NCBI GenBank assembly: GCA_966112985.1
Contig: CBHWET010000001.1
Span: forward strand, 44,262 to 108,261
DNA length: 64,000 bases
Source of the DNA: CBHWET01 sp966112985
GTDB taxonomy: Bacteria > Verrucomicrobiota > Verrucomicrobiia > Limisphaerales > JACDHS01
Direction of reading: 5' to 3'
Part shown: one piece after another, positions 53,566 through 62,851 of the stretch
Position numbering within the stretch: the stretch's first letter is position 1
How the letters are laid out: each line of letters begins with the position of its first letter
The notes under the pieces: generated by a model
Told to the model about the DNA's origin: nothing
The model's database searches: none
The model's input: the letters and a program-made list of their open reading frames with translations, nothing else
Position numbers and translations under genes: made by a program

Positions 53566-54938
53566 CACCAACGCTGCCATCCTCGCCACAGGCCACACAG
53601 AAAAGAACCATGTGCGACATCTTCAAACCCTCGCCCCCGGCGAAGGTGATGTTGACTGATCCTGTCGAAATCAAAGAAACATTCGGCTACTGGCAACGGC
53701 GTATCTTACTTTCCAGCCTCATTGGCTACGCAGTTTTTTATTTCGTTCGCAAAAACATCAGCATTGCGATGCCTGCACTGGAAAAAGACCTGCACATTTC
53801 CAAAGAACAACTCGGATTGTTCCTTACATTACACGGCGTTCTCTACGGTTGTTCCAAATTCGCGCATGGTTTTGTTGCCGATCGGGCGAACGCCCGAACG
53901 TTGATGGTTGCCGGGCTCGTTGTATCCGCACTGATGAATGTCTGCTTTGGATTAAGTTCCGCAGTAATTACGTTTGGCATTTTTTGGATGTTAAACGGCT
54001 GGTTCCAAGGCGCGGGTTTTCCGCCATGCGCACGGCTTATGACGCATTGGTTTTCGCCGAAAGAGCTCGCGACGAAGATGTCCATTTGGAACACGTCACA
54101 TTCCATTGGGGCGGGACTTGTTCTCGTATTGTGCGGCTATTTATTGAAGCACTTTGGGAATTGGCGACTTTGTTTTCTTGTACCGGCAGCGATTGCTGGA
54201 GTGGCGTCCATCTTTCTTTGGGTGACCCTACGCGATACCCCTCGGTCACTTGGACTGCCTGATGTAGAAGGAACAAGTTCGTCTTCAACAGCTGCCAGCG
54301 CCGAAGCGACAAGCGCCGAATTCAAACAATTCCTTCGTAAGAAAGTATTCGGCAATCCCTTTATTTGGTTACTGGCAGGAGCAAACTTCTTTGTCTACAC
54401 GGTGCGATATGCCGTTTTGGATTGGGGTCCAACACTCTTGCACGAGTACAAAGGACTCGCGATCGACAAAGCGGGTTGGATGACCGCGGCGTTTGAACTC
54501 TCGGGTGTTGCTGGAATGCTCGCCAGCGGATGGTTGACGGACAAAATATTCAAAGGCCGCGGCGCTCGAATGTGCGTATTTTGCATGGCGCTTACTGCCG
54601 TATCGATTTTCGTGTTCTGGAAATTACCGGCTGATTCGTTCCTGCTGAACACCAGTGTCCTCTGCTGCGCGGGATTCTTTATTTATGGCCCGCAAGCTCT
54701 GGTTGGCATCACCGCGGCGAACCTGGCGACAAAACGTGCAGCCGCTACCGCAATCGGGCTGACCGGGATTTTCGGCTACGCCAGCACGGTCTTATCCGGC
54801 TGGGGCGTGGGTAAACTCGCAAAGGATTATGGCTGGAACGTAACGTTCCAGCTGATCCTGCTGATGGCTGTCCTTGGAGCTGTGCTGTTCGCAGCGGTGT
54901 GGCCGGCTAAAGCAACCGGCTACGACAACGAACATTAA
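53562..54938 (+). CDS. Glycerol-3-phosphate transporter (OPA/GlpT-like MFS)
   Basis: A 458-residue transporter from the ATG at 53562, which overlaps the dehydrogenase stop as ATGA. The first part has the OPA family pattern RRILLSSLIGYAVFYFVRKNISIAMPALEKDL, the loop GCSKFAHGFVADRANART and NGWFQGAGFPPCARLMTHWF, which carry the arginines and signature of GlpT/UhpT. Twelve membrane segments can be traced. OPA transporters exchange glycerol 3-phosphate or hexose 6-phosphate against phosphate. As last gene of the operon it probably imports the product of the secreted GDPD. Confidence 0.88.
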   Translation: MTPTLPSSPQATQKRTMCDIFKPSPPAKVMLTDPVEIKETFGYWQRRILLSSLIGYAVFYFVRKNISIAMPALEKDLHISKEQLGLFLTLHGVLYGCSKFAHGFVADRANARTLMVAGLVVSALMNVCFGLSSAVITFGIFWMLNGWFQGAGFPPCARLMTHWFSPKELATKMSIWNTSHSIGAGLVLVLCGYLLKHFGNWRLCFLVPAAIAGVASIFLWVTLRDTPRSLGLPDVEGTSSSSTAASAEATSAEFKQFLRKKVFGNPFIWLLAGANFFVYTVRYAVLDWGPTLLHEYKGLAIDKAGWMTAAFELSGVAGMLASGWLTDKIFKGRGARMCVFCMALTAVSIFVFWKLPADSFLLNTSVLCCAGFFIYGPQALVGITAANLATKRAAATAIGLTGIFGYASTVLSGWGVGKLAKDYGWNVTFQLILLMAVLGAVLFAAVWPAKATGYDNEH

Positions 54939-56437
54939 GCAATCAAGTCTTTGATCACGTGTGAGGGCTCCACGCCAGTCAACCTCTGATCCAGGCCAAG
55001 ATAACGGAACGTAAACCGTTCATGATCCATGCCGAGAAGATTCAGAACAGTCGCGTGGAAGTCGTGAATGTGAACAGGATCTTTCACGATGTTATAGGAA
55101 AACTCGTCCGTTTCACCGTAAACCGTCCCCGGGCGTGAACCACCGCCCGCCATCCACATCGTGAAGCAGCGCGGATGATGATCGCGTCCGTAGTTTTCTT
55201 TGCTCAATCCGCCTTGCGAGTAAATCGTTCGACCGAATTCTCCACCCCACACAACCAAGGTAGAATCCAACATGCCGCGTTGCTTTAAGTCTTGAATCAA
55301 ACCGTAACACGCCTGGTCGACATCACGGCATTGATCCGGTAAACGACCTGATACGTTTGCATGCGTGTCCCAGTTATTGTGATAAATCTGCACGAAACGC
55401 ACTCCCCTCTCCACCATGCGGCGAGCAAGCAATGCTGAATTCGCAAACGAGCCGGCCTTCTTCGCGTCATCTCCATACAGTTTGTAGGTCGCTTCCGACT
55501 CGGTCCCGATATTCGTCAACTCCGGAACGCTCGACTGCATGCGAAACGCCAATTCAAATTGTTGGATCCGCGTATGCGTTTCTGGGTCGCCTACTTCTTT
55601 ATAATTTAATTCGTTGAGAGCTCTCAACCCGTCCAAAGTCTTGCGACGAACCTTCGCATCCACTCCGTTCGGATTGTTGATAAACAAAATGGGATCACCA
55701 GCGCTCCTGAATGAAACGCCGGCATGTTCGCCCGGCAAATAACCGGACGACCAAAGCCGAGCTGAGATGGCCTGCACCTGTTCGGTGTTGGAAGGCTTCG
55801 CAACCAAAACCACGAATGTCGGAAGATTTTCGTTCAGCGACCCCAAACCATACGATACCCAGGAGCCCAAACAGGGCCGGCCTGTGATCTGATTGCCGGT
55901 CTGCATGTAGGTAATCGCCGGCTCGTGATTGATTGCTTCTGTGTGCATCGAACGAATGAAGCACATGTCATCAACGATCTTTGAGGTCCACGGCAACAGT
56001 TCGCTGACCCACATTCCACTTTTACCGTATTGTTTAAACTTAAACTTTGACGGTGCGATCGGAAATCGCGCCTGCCCCGATGTCATCGTCGTCAGACGCT
56101 GCCCCATTCGGATCGATTCCGGCAAATCTTTGTCGTACCAATCGCCCATCACCGGCTTGTAATCGTATAAATCCATCTGCGGCGGGCCCCCAACCATGTG
56201 CAGATAAATGACATTCTTCGCCTTCGGCGCAAAATGTGGGCCGACAGCTTTCTTAATCGCATCAACAGCGGCTGCACCATCCTTGCGCTTGCCAGCGCCG
56301 AACAGTTGCGGCACCAGCAGCCCAAGGGCAGCTGTTCCTAAGAAGCTCGCACCGCGTTTAAAGAATTGCCGACGCGTCTCATAACGGACGTACTCTTCGA
56401 ACAACGGATGCGGCGTAAATGGTTTGAACGGTTGCAT
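54935..56437 (-). CDS. DUF1501 secreted protein (Tat signal), second copy
   Basis: A 500-residue DUF1501 protein with a twin-arginine signal (ETRRQFFKRGASFLGTAALGLLVPQ). Same order of motifs as the first copy: KNVIYLHMVGGPPQMDLYDYKPV, NHEPAITYMQTGNQITGRPCLGSW, RGVRFVQIYHNNWDTH, LVVWGGEFGRT and LLGMDHERFTFRYLGLDQRLTG. It is followed upstream (4 bp) by a DUF1549/DUF1553 gene. Its stop overlaps the converging transporter stop by 4 bp. Confidence 0.9.
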   Translation of the reverse strand: MQPFKPFTPHPLFEEYVRYETRRQFFKRGASFLGTAALGLLVPQLFGAGKRKDGAAAVDAIKKAVGPHFAPKAKNVIYLHMVGGPPQMDLYDYKPVMGDWYDKDLPESIRMGQRLTTMTSGQARFPIAPSKFKFKQYGKSGMWVSELLPWTSKIVDDMCFIRSMHTEAINHEPAITYMQTGNQITGRPCLGSWVSYGLGSLNENLPTFVVLVAKPSNTEQVQAISARLWSSGYLPGEHAGVSFRSAGDPILFINNPNGVDAKVRRKTLDGLRALNELNYKEVGDPETHTRIQQFELAFRMQSSVPELTNIGTESEATYKLYGDDAKKAGSFANSALLARRMVERGVRFVQIYHNNWDTHANVSGRLPDQCRDVDQACYGLIQDLKQRGMLDSTLVVWGGEFGRTIYSQGGLSKENYGRDHHPRCFTMWMAGGGSRPGTVYGETDEFSYNIVKDPVHIHDFHATVLNLLGMDHERFTFRYLGLDQRLTGVEPSHVIKDLIA

Positions 56438-56441
56438 AAAA

Positions 56442-59400
56442 TTATTTGTTCAATACTTCGTCGAGATTCATCAACTCATTGGCAACCATCGTGTAAGCGG
56501 CCAGAGTAGGCTTATCGATCGTTGGGTCTACTTTGGATTCGCCAACAGATATCAAAGCTTCGGCGTCCTTTGGTGCTGCTTTGTAATGCTTCAGCAAGTC
56601 GTTTAAAACAGTTTCAGTCACCTTTCGTTCGTCAAATTTCAAGTTCCGTGCTAAAAGCTTTTCTGCCATGTAATCGAGTCGCTCCTTTGACTTTGCGCCA
56701 CCCTCTTTGATGGTGTGTTCGGCAAGATTGCGCGCAGCTTCAACGAACTGAGGATCATTCAAAGTCACGAGCGCCTGAAGTGGTGTATCCGTCCGTTCAC
56801 GTTTTACGGTGCACGTTTCACGGGTCGGTGCATTGAAGATCTCCATCGATGCTGGCGGCGCAGAACGCTTCCAGAAAGTATACATGCTTCGACGATAAAG
56901 ATTCTCACCATTGTCCCGCTTGTAGTTCCGGGTGTCGCTGCCAATCATCGTCACCGCTTCCCAGACTCCATCCGGCTGATAAGGCTTCACACTCGGCCCC
57001 CCGATTTTCGGCACAAGCAAACCGCTTGCCTGAAGTGCATAATCACGCAACATCTCTCCGTCCATACGGAATCGTGGCCCGCGAGACAGTAGACGGTTTT
57101 GAGGGTCTTTCAAAAGTTTCTCTGGCGTATTGATAGCTGCCTGGCGGTAGGTGGATGACATCACCAACATCTTGTAAAACTTCTTTACGTCCCAACCTGT
57201 TTCGCGGAACTCCACGGCCATCCAGTCCAACAACTCTTGATGAGACGGCATCTCGCCAGTCACGCCGAAATCTCCTGCTGTCTTTACAATTCCAGTGCCG
57301 AATAATTCCTGCCAAAAGCGATTCACCGTCACACGTGTCATGAGCGGGTGCTCAGGAAGCAACAGCCATTTCGCAAAGCCGAGGCGATTATGTGGAAAAT
57401 CCTTTGGCAAAGGTGGAAGTGCCGCCGGTGTATTCGCTTCGACTTTATCACGGCGTTTGTCGTATTCACCTCGAAACAACAGGTAAGCTTGTGGTGCGTT
57501 TGTCGTTTCCTGCATCACATGCGCAACAGTTGCACGACTGCGCATCTCGGCATCGATTTTCTCCAGAGAATCAAGAGCCGTAGAAGCCTGAAGATATTCT
57601 TCATCGAGCGACGTCAACCAACGCGTATACAACTCGTCCGATTCTTCTTTGCTCCGTTTTTCCGCAGTTTTGGAAATCAGCCAACCAAGCCGTTGTGCAT
57701 TGCCGAGGTCCTTGATTTCCTCGTGACCCAATAACCGGCCGTAGATTCTTACATCCTGAATGCCTGTCTTCTCGATTGGACTTGTTTTATTACGCTGACC
57801 AATCTTGAAGGGCACCTTCGTCTTTATTGTAGCCCTCAATTTGTCGTCCAACTTGTCCGCCTGAACCTCGAACTCCTGCAATTCTCCGTCGATATACACT
57901 TTAACGCCACTCGCTTTGACCGATCCGTCATACGTTACAAAAACATGACTCCAACGGTTCGGCTCAAGCGCTTTCCGAGACACTACTTTGATCGCAATAT
58001 CCGGCCACTTGCTAATGATATGCGTTCCCGGACGTCCCTTCTCTAACCAAAGATCCCATCCACGATACGAGTCGTCCTCATCCATACGCGCCAGCACAGA
58101 TCCATCGCGGCTATCAGATAATTTCACCCAAGCGCCGTAGCTGAAGGAACTGTTATATTCGAAGTTCCCAACATCCTTGAACACCGGTGTCGTCGCCGAA
58201 GTAAACGTAAATGCCTTCGCCGCGACCGCTCCGTCTTGCCAGGCGACAGGAGCATTCGTGAACTCGACCGTCGATGGCTTGCCCGCAATGTTTACTTTCA
58301 ATGAATTCGTAGACTCGTCTGCCAATGGCGCGTGAAACACCAACTTATCTTTAGGCGCCCGAGCACGTATTGATTCTACGGATGAATCGGCAACCCATGC
58401 GTCAAATTTTGGCTTCGCCTTCGCCTTTCGATCGTCCATCCGTTTGCGCACGTCCGCTTTTTCGTTAGGCAAAGCGTCCCACCGTGCTCGATCCTCCGGT
58501 TTAGGCAACAGTATCACCGGCGGCGTGTCTTTCACATTGCCGTCCATCGCCTTCTGCGTGGTGTTGTTGAAGAAAGCCGACAGGGAATAGAACTCCTTCT
58601 GCGTGAGCCGATCATATTTGTGATCGTGACAGACGGCACAGCCCGCGGTGAGCCCCAGGAAAACCTGCGACGTCGTTTCTGTCCGGTCGCGGGCGTATAG
58701 CACCAGATATTCCTCATCGATCGCGCCACCTTCGCTTGTCGTAATATTGCAACGATTGAATCCCGTCGCGATTTTCTGCTCCAACGTAGGCGACGGCAAC
58801 AGATCACCAGCTAATTGCTCAACGGTAAACTGGTCGAACGGTTTATTTTGGTTGTAAGCATTAATGACCCAATCGCGGTATGCCCAGATTTCGCGATAGT
58901 TATCAATGTGGATACCGTGGGTATCGCCGTAACGCGCCGCATCCAACCAATAACGACCGCGATGCTCGCCCCAGTGCGGTGACGCCAGAAGTTGATCCAC
59001 CAGCTTTTCGTACGCGTTTTTCGAATTATCTTTTACAAATGCCTCAACCTGCTCAGGCGTCGGCGGCAATCCAGTCAGGTCCAACGACACTCGGCGCGCC
59101 AGAGTTCGCTTATCCGCCTCACGCGCCGGTTTTAGTTTCTCTTTCTCCAAGCGCGCGAGGACAAAAGCGTCGATCGGCGAGCGCACCCATTTCTTATTCT
59201 TAACCACCGGCACCGCCGGACGACTCGGAGCGATTAACGACCAGTGCGCCTGATATTTCGCACCATCCGCAATCCAACGTTTCAACGTCTCCTTCTGCTC
59301 CACCGATAGGACTTTATGCGTTTTAGCCGGCGGCATAATGTCATCTTCGTTCGTCGTAAAGATGCGCGATACGACTTCACTCTGGTCCGGCTTGCCGGGA

Positions 59401-59651
59401 ACGATCGCCGGTTTGCTGTCCTTCCGTGGCAATACCGCATCTTCAAACCGATCGAGCCGAAGGCTTCCCTTTCGCGCTGCGGAGTCGGCGCCGTGACAGG
59501 CAAAACAGTTTTCTGACAGGATCGGACGAATGTCTCGGTTGTATTCGAGGGGCGCAGAAGCTTTTGAGGTCGCCGTGTTCGCCTGAGCATCGGCAAAAAC
59601 GAATGCTGTCCCCAAAGAAAGGGTGCAGGAAAGAAAATGTGTCAGCCGCAT
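56442..59651 (-). CDS. DUF1549/DUF1553 protein with cytochrome c and LamG-type domain
   Basis: A 1069-residue protein. Signal (MRLTHFLSCTLSLGTAFVFADAQA), PSCyt1 domain with CFACHGAD, a DUF1549 domain (WVRSPIDAFVLARLEKEKLKPA, LDLTGLPPTPEQV, a second CAVCHDHKYDRL), then an inserted concanavalin A/LamG-like domain (about residues 430-650: SYGAWVKLSDSRDGSVLARMD, LWLEKGRPGTHI, HVFVTYDGSVKASGVKVYIDGELQ) and a C-terminal DUF1553 domain (PLMTRVTVNRFWQELFGTGIVKTAGDFG). The LamG insertion is the main difference from the copy at 35700 and may bind glycans. Paired with the DUF1501 gene. Confidence 0.9.
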   Translation of the reverse strand: MRLTHFLSCTLSLGTAFVFADAQANTATSKASAPLEYNRDIRPILSENCFACHGADSAARKGSLRLDRFEDAVLPRKDSKPAIVPGKPDQSEVVSRIFTTNEDDIMPPAKTHKVLSVEQKETLKRWIADGAKYQAHWSLIAPSRPAVPVVKNKKWVRSPIDAFVLARLEKEKLKPAREADKRTLARRVSLDLTGLPPTPEQVEAFVKDNSKNAYEKLVDQLLASPHWGEHRGRYWLDAARYGDTHGIHIDNYREIWAYRDWVINAYNQNKPFDQFTVEQLAGDLLPSPTLEQKIATGFNRCNITTSEGGAIDEEYLVLYARDRTETTSQVFLGLTAGCAVCHDHKYDRLTQKEFYSLSAFFNNTTQKAMDGNVKDTPPVILLPKPEDRARWDALPNEKADVRKRMDDRKAKAKPKFDAWVADSSVESIRARAPKDKLVFHAPLADESTNSLKVNIAGKPSTVEFTNAPVAWQDGAVAAKAFTFTSATTPVFKDVGNFEYNSSFSYGAWVKLSDSRDGSVLARMDEDDSYRGWDLWLEKGRPGTHIISKWPDIAIKVVSRKALEPNRWSHVFVTYDGSVKASGVKVYIDGELQEFEVQADKLDDKLRATIKTKVPFKIGQRNKTSPIEKTGIQDVRIYGRLLGHEEIKDLGNAQRLGWLISKTAEKRSKEESDELYTRWLTSLDEEYLQASTALDSLEKIDAEMRSRATVAHVMQETTNAPQAYLLFRGEYDKRRDKVEANTPAALPPLPKDFPHNRLGFAKWLLLPEHPLMTRVTVNRFWQELFGTGIVKTAGDFGVTGEMPSHQELLDWMAVEFRETGWDVKKFYKMLVMSSTYRQAAINTPEKLLKDPQNRLLSRGPRFRMDGEMLRDYALQASGLLVPKIGGPSVKPYQPDGVWEAVTMIGSDTRNYKRDNGENLYRRSMYTFWKRSAPPASMEIFNAPTRETCTVKRERTDTPLQALVTLNDPQFVEAARNLAEHTIKEGGAKSKERLDYMAEKLLARNLKFDERKVTETVLNDLLKHYKAAPKDAEALISVGESKVDPTIDKPTLAAYTMVANELMNLDEVLNK

Positions 59652-60045
59652 GGTAATTCGAATCGTTATGTTATCCCTCGCACAACCACTGTTTCAAGGT
59701 GGATTGTGGTATCAAAGAAAGACGACCAGGAAAGAGCCAACATTCAGCGCTCTTCAGTTGAACTTTAACATTCAGGTTTATCGGCAGTTGTTCCTTCGGC
59801 TCAGGCGAAGGGTCATATGCCCCCAAGCCGTCACAACCACAATTGACCTCCGACCTATTCACCTACGTCAGCGGCTATGCATCGTCAGAAGCACCGCATT
59901 TCCCAAATTCCGCCGCTTCGGCTTTCTCGCGCGCAGGAAAACTCGACAAACCCGTCCCTTCAAAGCCGACTGACGCCAAAAATCCTCGAAAAACGCGTCC
60001 CACCCCTTCCAGAGTGCGCAAAAACTCCATTTTCTCCCAAATATG
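59652..60045. other. Intergenic region upstream of array B
   Basis: No convincing gene. Open frames on both strands (for example 59875-60405 minus) run through the repeats and are low-complexity. The promoter of the DUF1549 gene should lie here. Confidence 0.5.
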
Positions 60046-60480
60046 TGAGACTTTGGTTAAAAACAGTCGTTTCGGCTGCAGTTTCGGTGAATCCATCGTC
60101 CGCGAAATCCAGGTTTTTGCCATTTCGGTGAATCCTGCTTCCGCAAAATCCGATATTCTGCGGGATCGGTAGCTTCCCCTTCCGGGAAATTGGATATCCC
60201 GCGGGATTGGTGAATCCCCGTTCCGCGAAATCACATATCCCGCGGGATCGGTGAATCCTCGTTCCGCGAAATCCTTCCGCCCGCGGTTTCGGTGAATTCC
60301 CATTCCGCGAAATCCGTGCAACCTGCGGTTTTGGTGAATTCCCGTTCCGCGAAATTGGCCCGGCACGGAGCTTCCCCGAAATTCCGGCGCAGAAAATCGG
60401 TCCAACTCCGGGTCTGGAACTTTTCCCGCGCCTTAAATTGCTCAATCCGCGGTCTTAGGAAAACCAAACCATCCGAAATC
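60046..60480. repeat. Array B: about 8 degenerate 41-bp repeats next to a RAYT
   Basis: Anchors of the TGAATCC-like segment fall at 60046, 60088, 60129, 60170, 60211, 60252, 60293 and 60335, so spacing is 41-42 bp. The unit reads TGAATCCCCGTTCCGCG, AAATC, then ATATCCCGCGGGATCGG with the palindrome TCCCGCGGGA. The unit differs from that of array A, but the period is the same. A RAYT transposase gene starts 160 bp downstream. No CRISPR-like spacers. Confidence 0.85.
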
Positions 60481-60638
60481 GCCCTTCCCGCGGTTACCGC
60501 ATTTCACGACGATAGAATCTTACTCCGACAGCCGTTTCCCAGAATCTGATCACGGGAGGCTTCGTTCGTTTCCGGACGATCCCAAAAAATGTCGACATCG
60601 CATTGACACAACTTTACTCACCCGATACAGACGTCCGC

Positions 60639-61574
60639 ATGCCACGGGCCGTAAGGATCGAGTATCCGGGAGCGATTTATCACGTCATGAACCGCGGAGA
60701 TCGGCGCGAGCCAATCTTCAAGGATGACGTAGACCGTCGATGTTTTCTCAAGACTCTGGGAGAAGCATGTGTCAAAGCCGACTGGCAAGTGCATGCCTAT
60801 TGCCTCATGCTGAACCATTTCCACCTCGTTTTGGAAACACCCAATGCGAATCTGGTGGCAGGGATGCGATGGTTTCTCAGCACGTATACCTCACGTTTCA
60901 ACCATCGGCACAAACTGTTCGGGCATTTATTCAGTGGCCGTTACAAATCACTTATTGTCGATGGCAGCGGTAACGGTTATCTGCGCACTGTATGCGATTA
61001 CGTTCATTTGAACCCGGTGCGCGCACATTTACTCCATCCGGAGCAAAAGCTGCGCGACTTCGAATGGAGCAGCTGGCCCGACTACTTATGCGCACCTGAG
61101 CAACGGCCGGCTTGGCTCCGGGTCGACCGGTTATTAGGCGAATTGCATATTCCTAAAGATAGTCCAGCCGGCCGCCAGGAATTGGAAATGTATCTGGAGC
61201 AAAGGAGGGCGCAGGAGCAAGGTGAAGAACTCAAATCCATCCGACGCGGCTGGTGTTTCGGCAGTGAAACGTTTCGGCAGGAACTACTCGAAAACGTAAA
61301 CCGGATCTCCAATGAGAATCATCACGCGTCAACGCGCCGGGAAACAGCAGAAGAGAAAGCACGACGGATCATTACGGAAGAATTACAAAAGGCAGGCTGG
61401 ACGGGAGAAGAGTTGGTGACTCGAGCCAAAGGAGACATAACCAAAATAGCCATCGCACGAAGAGTCCGAACCGAAACAAGCGTAACGTTGAAATGGATAT
61501 GCCCACGCTCCCAGCTTCTGAGGGCTATACGGTTACGCTTGGATGGCGGGCTGGCGGAGGAAACCCGACGATAA
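60639..61574 (+). CDS. REP-associated tyrosine transposase (RAYT, Y1_Tnp), 3' end altered
   Basis: A 311-residue Y1 transposase from the ATG at 60639 (MPRAVRIEYPGAIYHVMNRGDRR). The HUH motif is HFH at 60-62 (MLNHFHLVLE), the nucleophile is probably Tyr83 (LSTYTSRFN), and the GHLFSGRYKS stretch and DYVHLNPVRAHLL are typical of RAYTs. The C-terminus (TSVTLKWICPRSQLL...) departs from the family pattern near residue 285, exactly where the next gene begins in another frame, so its 3' end is probably truncated and extended by chance. RAYTs move or process REP-like repeats; the repeat array B is next to it. Confidence 0.85.
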   Translation: MPRAVRIEYPGAIYHVMNRGDRREPIFKDDVDRRCFLKTLGEACVKADWQVHAYCLMLNHFHLVLETPNANLVAGMRWFLSTYTSRFNHRHKLFGHLFSGRYKSLIVDGSGNGYLRTVCDYVHLNPVRAHLLHPEQKLRDFEWSSWPDYLCAPEQRPAWLRVDRLLGELHIPKDSPAGRQELEMYLEQRRAQEQGEELKSIRRGWCFGSETFRQELLENVNRISNENHHASTRRETAEEKARRIITEELQKAGWTGEELVTRAKGDITKIAIARRVRTETSVTLKWICPRSQLLRAIRLRLDGGLAEETRR

Positions 61575-62851
61575 AGCTTTATGCTGCAAGGGATACCGAT
61601 GGCGGCATTGGCTATTTAACTAATATTAATGTGGCCACTCAACACTACTACAACTGGACAAACTATGGAACGGTATCGAATAATGTTAGTATAACGTTTC
61701 CTCAGAATTTTTTCACAAATGCTGAACGAAAGCATTTTCTCTTTGAGGGCGGTACGGTCGGAAAGGGTGAGCTCGTTTTGAGCGTACTAAAAGATCAAAC
61801 CAATCTAATCGCTGAAACATCCACATGGATCGAGTTACATGACATAAAAGATTTTTATGAGCGGCTTATTATTACAAACAGGATTGCTGGGAGCGCAACT
61901 AACTGGGTCGTAGGAGCGCATTTGTTGGAAACTGAAAGGTCTTCAGCGTTGGGCAACGATACGAATATCATCATTTATGCTCATGGCGCAGACAATGATA
62001 TTCCAAGTTGGCATATTCGAAGCGATACGATATTCAAGCGCCTTTACTGGACGGGCTATCACGGGCGACTGGCAACAATCCGCTGGCCCAGCCCGGTGAT
62101 TACTCTCGATTACGGGGGTGATTGGTTCAATATTACCGAATTGATGGCTCTGAAATCTGCGTCCGTTGTCACAAATTACGTGGCGCAACTGCAAACAAGG
62201 TTTCCCAACCACCGGCTGAACATGTGGGCGCATAGCGCAGGCGGTCCTTTGGCAAGTGAAGCCGCCAGTCTGGGCGCACCATTTTCCACAGTGATTCTCT
62301 CTGCGGCCACCGTTTCGGCCAGTTGTTTCGACCCAAACGCTCCGACAAATTCTATATTGCTCGGCAGAGAAAGCACCGAAGCGACACCACTGTCGCAACC
62401 GATGGGTTATAAGGGTGCGCATACCAACATCGCAAACACGACTCGAATCGTAAACTATTTCAACGTTTCTGATGAGGATTTGATAAGCCTCTGGGCTCTG
62501 TGGAACCAGCGATGGCTGAAGCCAAGCGCTTCCTATGTCTATAATGGCACAAACTCGGTTTATTCGTTGTCCACTTCTGACGGCGTGAATTCATTCACCA
62601 TCACGTATAACGTAACCGATCCTCAGGAATCACGTGCAATGATCTCCCGATCGCGTACCGAGGCTATTGGCGCACAAGGTCCGGCAACAGGGCAAACAAC
62701 TCAAGGTGTGATTGACGATGCGGTTGATGCCCATGCGGAATTCGGATTAGGGCCGGAAGATGAAGAGCACGGTGGATTTTTTATGAGGCCGTTTCAAACA
62801 ATTGCGCCATATTATTCACATGTGTTAGACGATTGCGGAATTTTGCCATGA
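61493..62851 (+). CDS. Alpha/beta hydrolase domain protein, 5'-truncated
   Basis: A 452-residue protein without signal peptide, although its homologues in this phylum are secreted. The nucleophile elbow is AHSAGG (WAHSAGGPLASEA), and IIIYAHGADN looks like the oxyanion region. The frame begins inside a beta-rich domain (GYTVTLGWRAGGG) at the point where the RAYT loses its family pattern, and a stop lies directly upstream, so the real N-terminus is missing. The ATG at 61493 is therefore a nominal start. Its stop overlaps the next gene (ATGA). Confidence 0.65.
   Translation: MDMPTLPASEGYTVTLGWRAGGGNPTIKLYAARDTDGGIGYLTNINVATQHYYNWTNYGTVSNNVSITFPQNFFTNAERKHFLFEGGTVGKGELVLSVLKDQTNLIAETSTWIELHDIKDFYERLIITNRIAGSATNWVVGAHLLETERSSALGNDTNIIIYAHGADNDIPSWHIRSDTIFKRLYWTGYHGRLATIRWPSPVITLDYGGDWFNITELMALKSASVVTNYVAQLQTRFPNHRLNMWAHSAGGPLASEAASLGAPFSTVILSAATVSASCFDPNAPTNSILLGRESTEATPLSQPMGYKGAHTNIANTTRIVNYFNVSDEDLISLWALWNQRWLKPSASYVYNGTNSVYSLSTSDGVNSFTITYNVTDPQESRAMISRSRTEAIGAQGPATGQTTQGVIDDAVDAHAEFGLGPEDEEHGGFFMRPFQTIAPYYSHVLDDCGILP

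Noticed and set aside
59875..60405. Minus-strand repeat protein in array B
   Set aside because: The DNA period is 41, not a multiple of 3, so the frame shifts between copies; the peptide is low-complexity and no ribosome site precedes it.
60603..60638. TTGACA with 17-bp spacing to TACAGA upstream of the RAYT as a promoter
   Set aside because: The start of transcription would fall on the ATG, and the -10 is poor.
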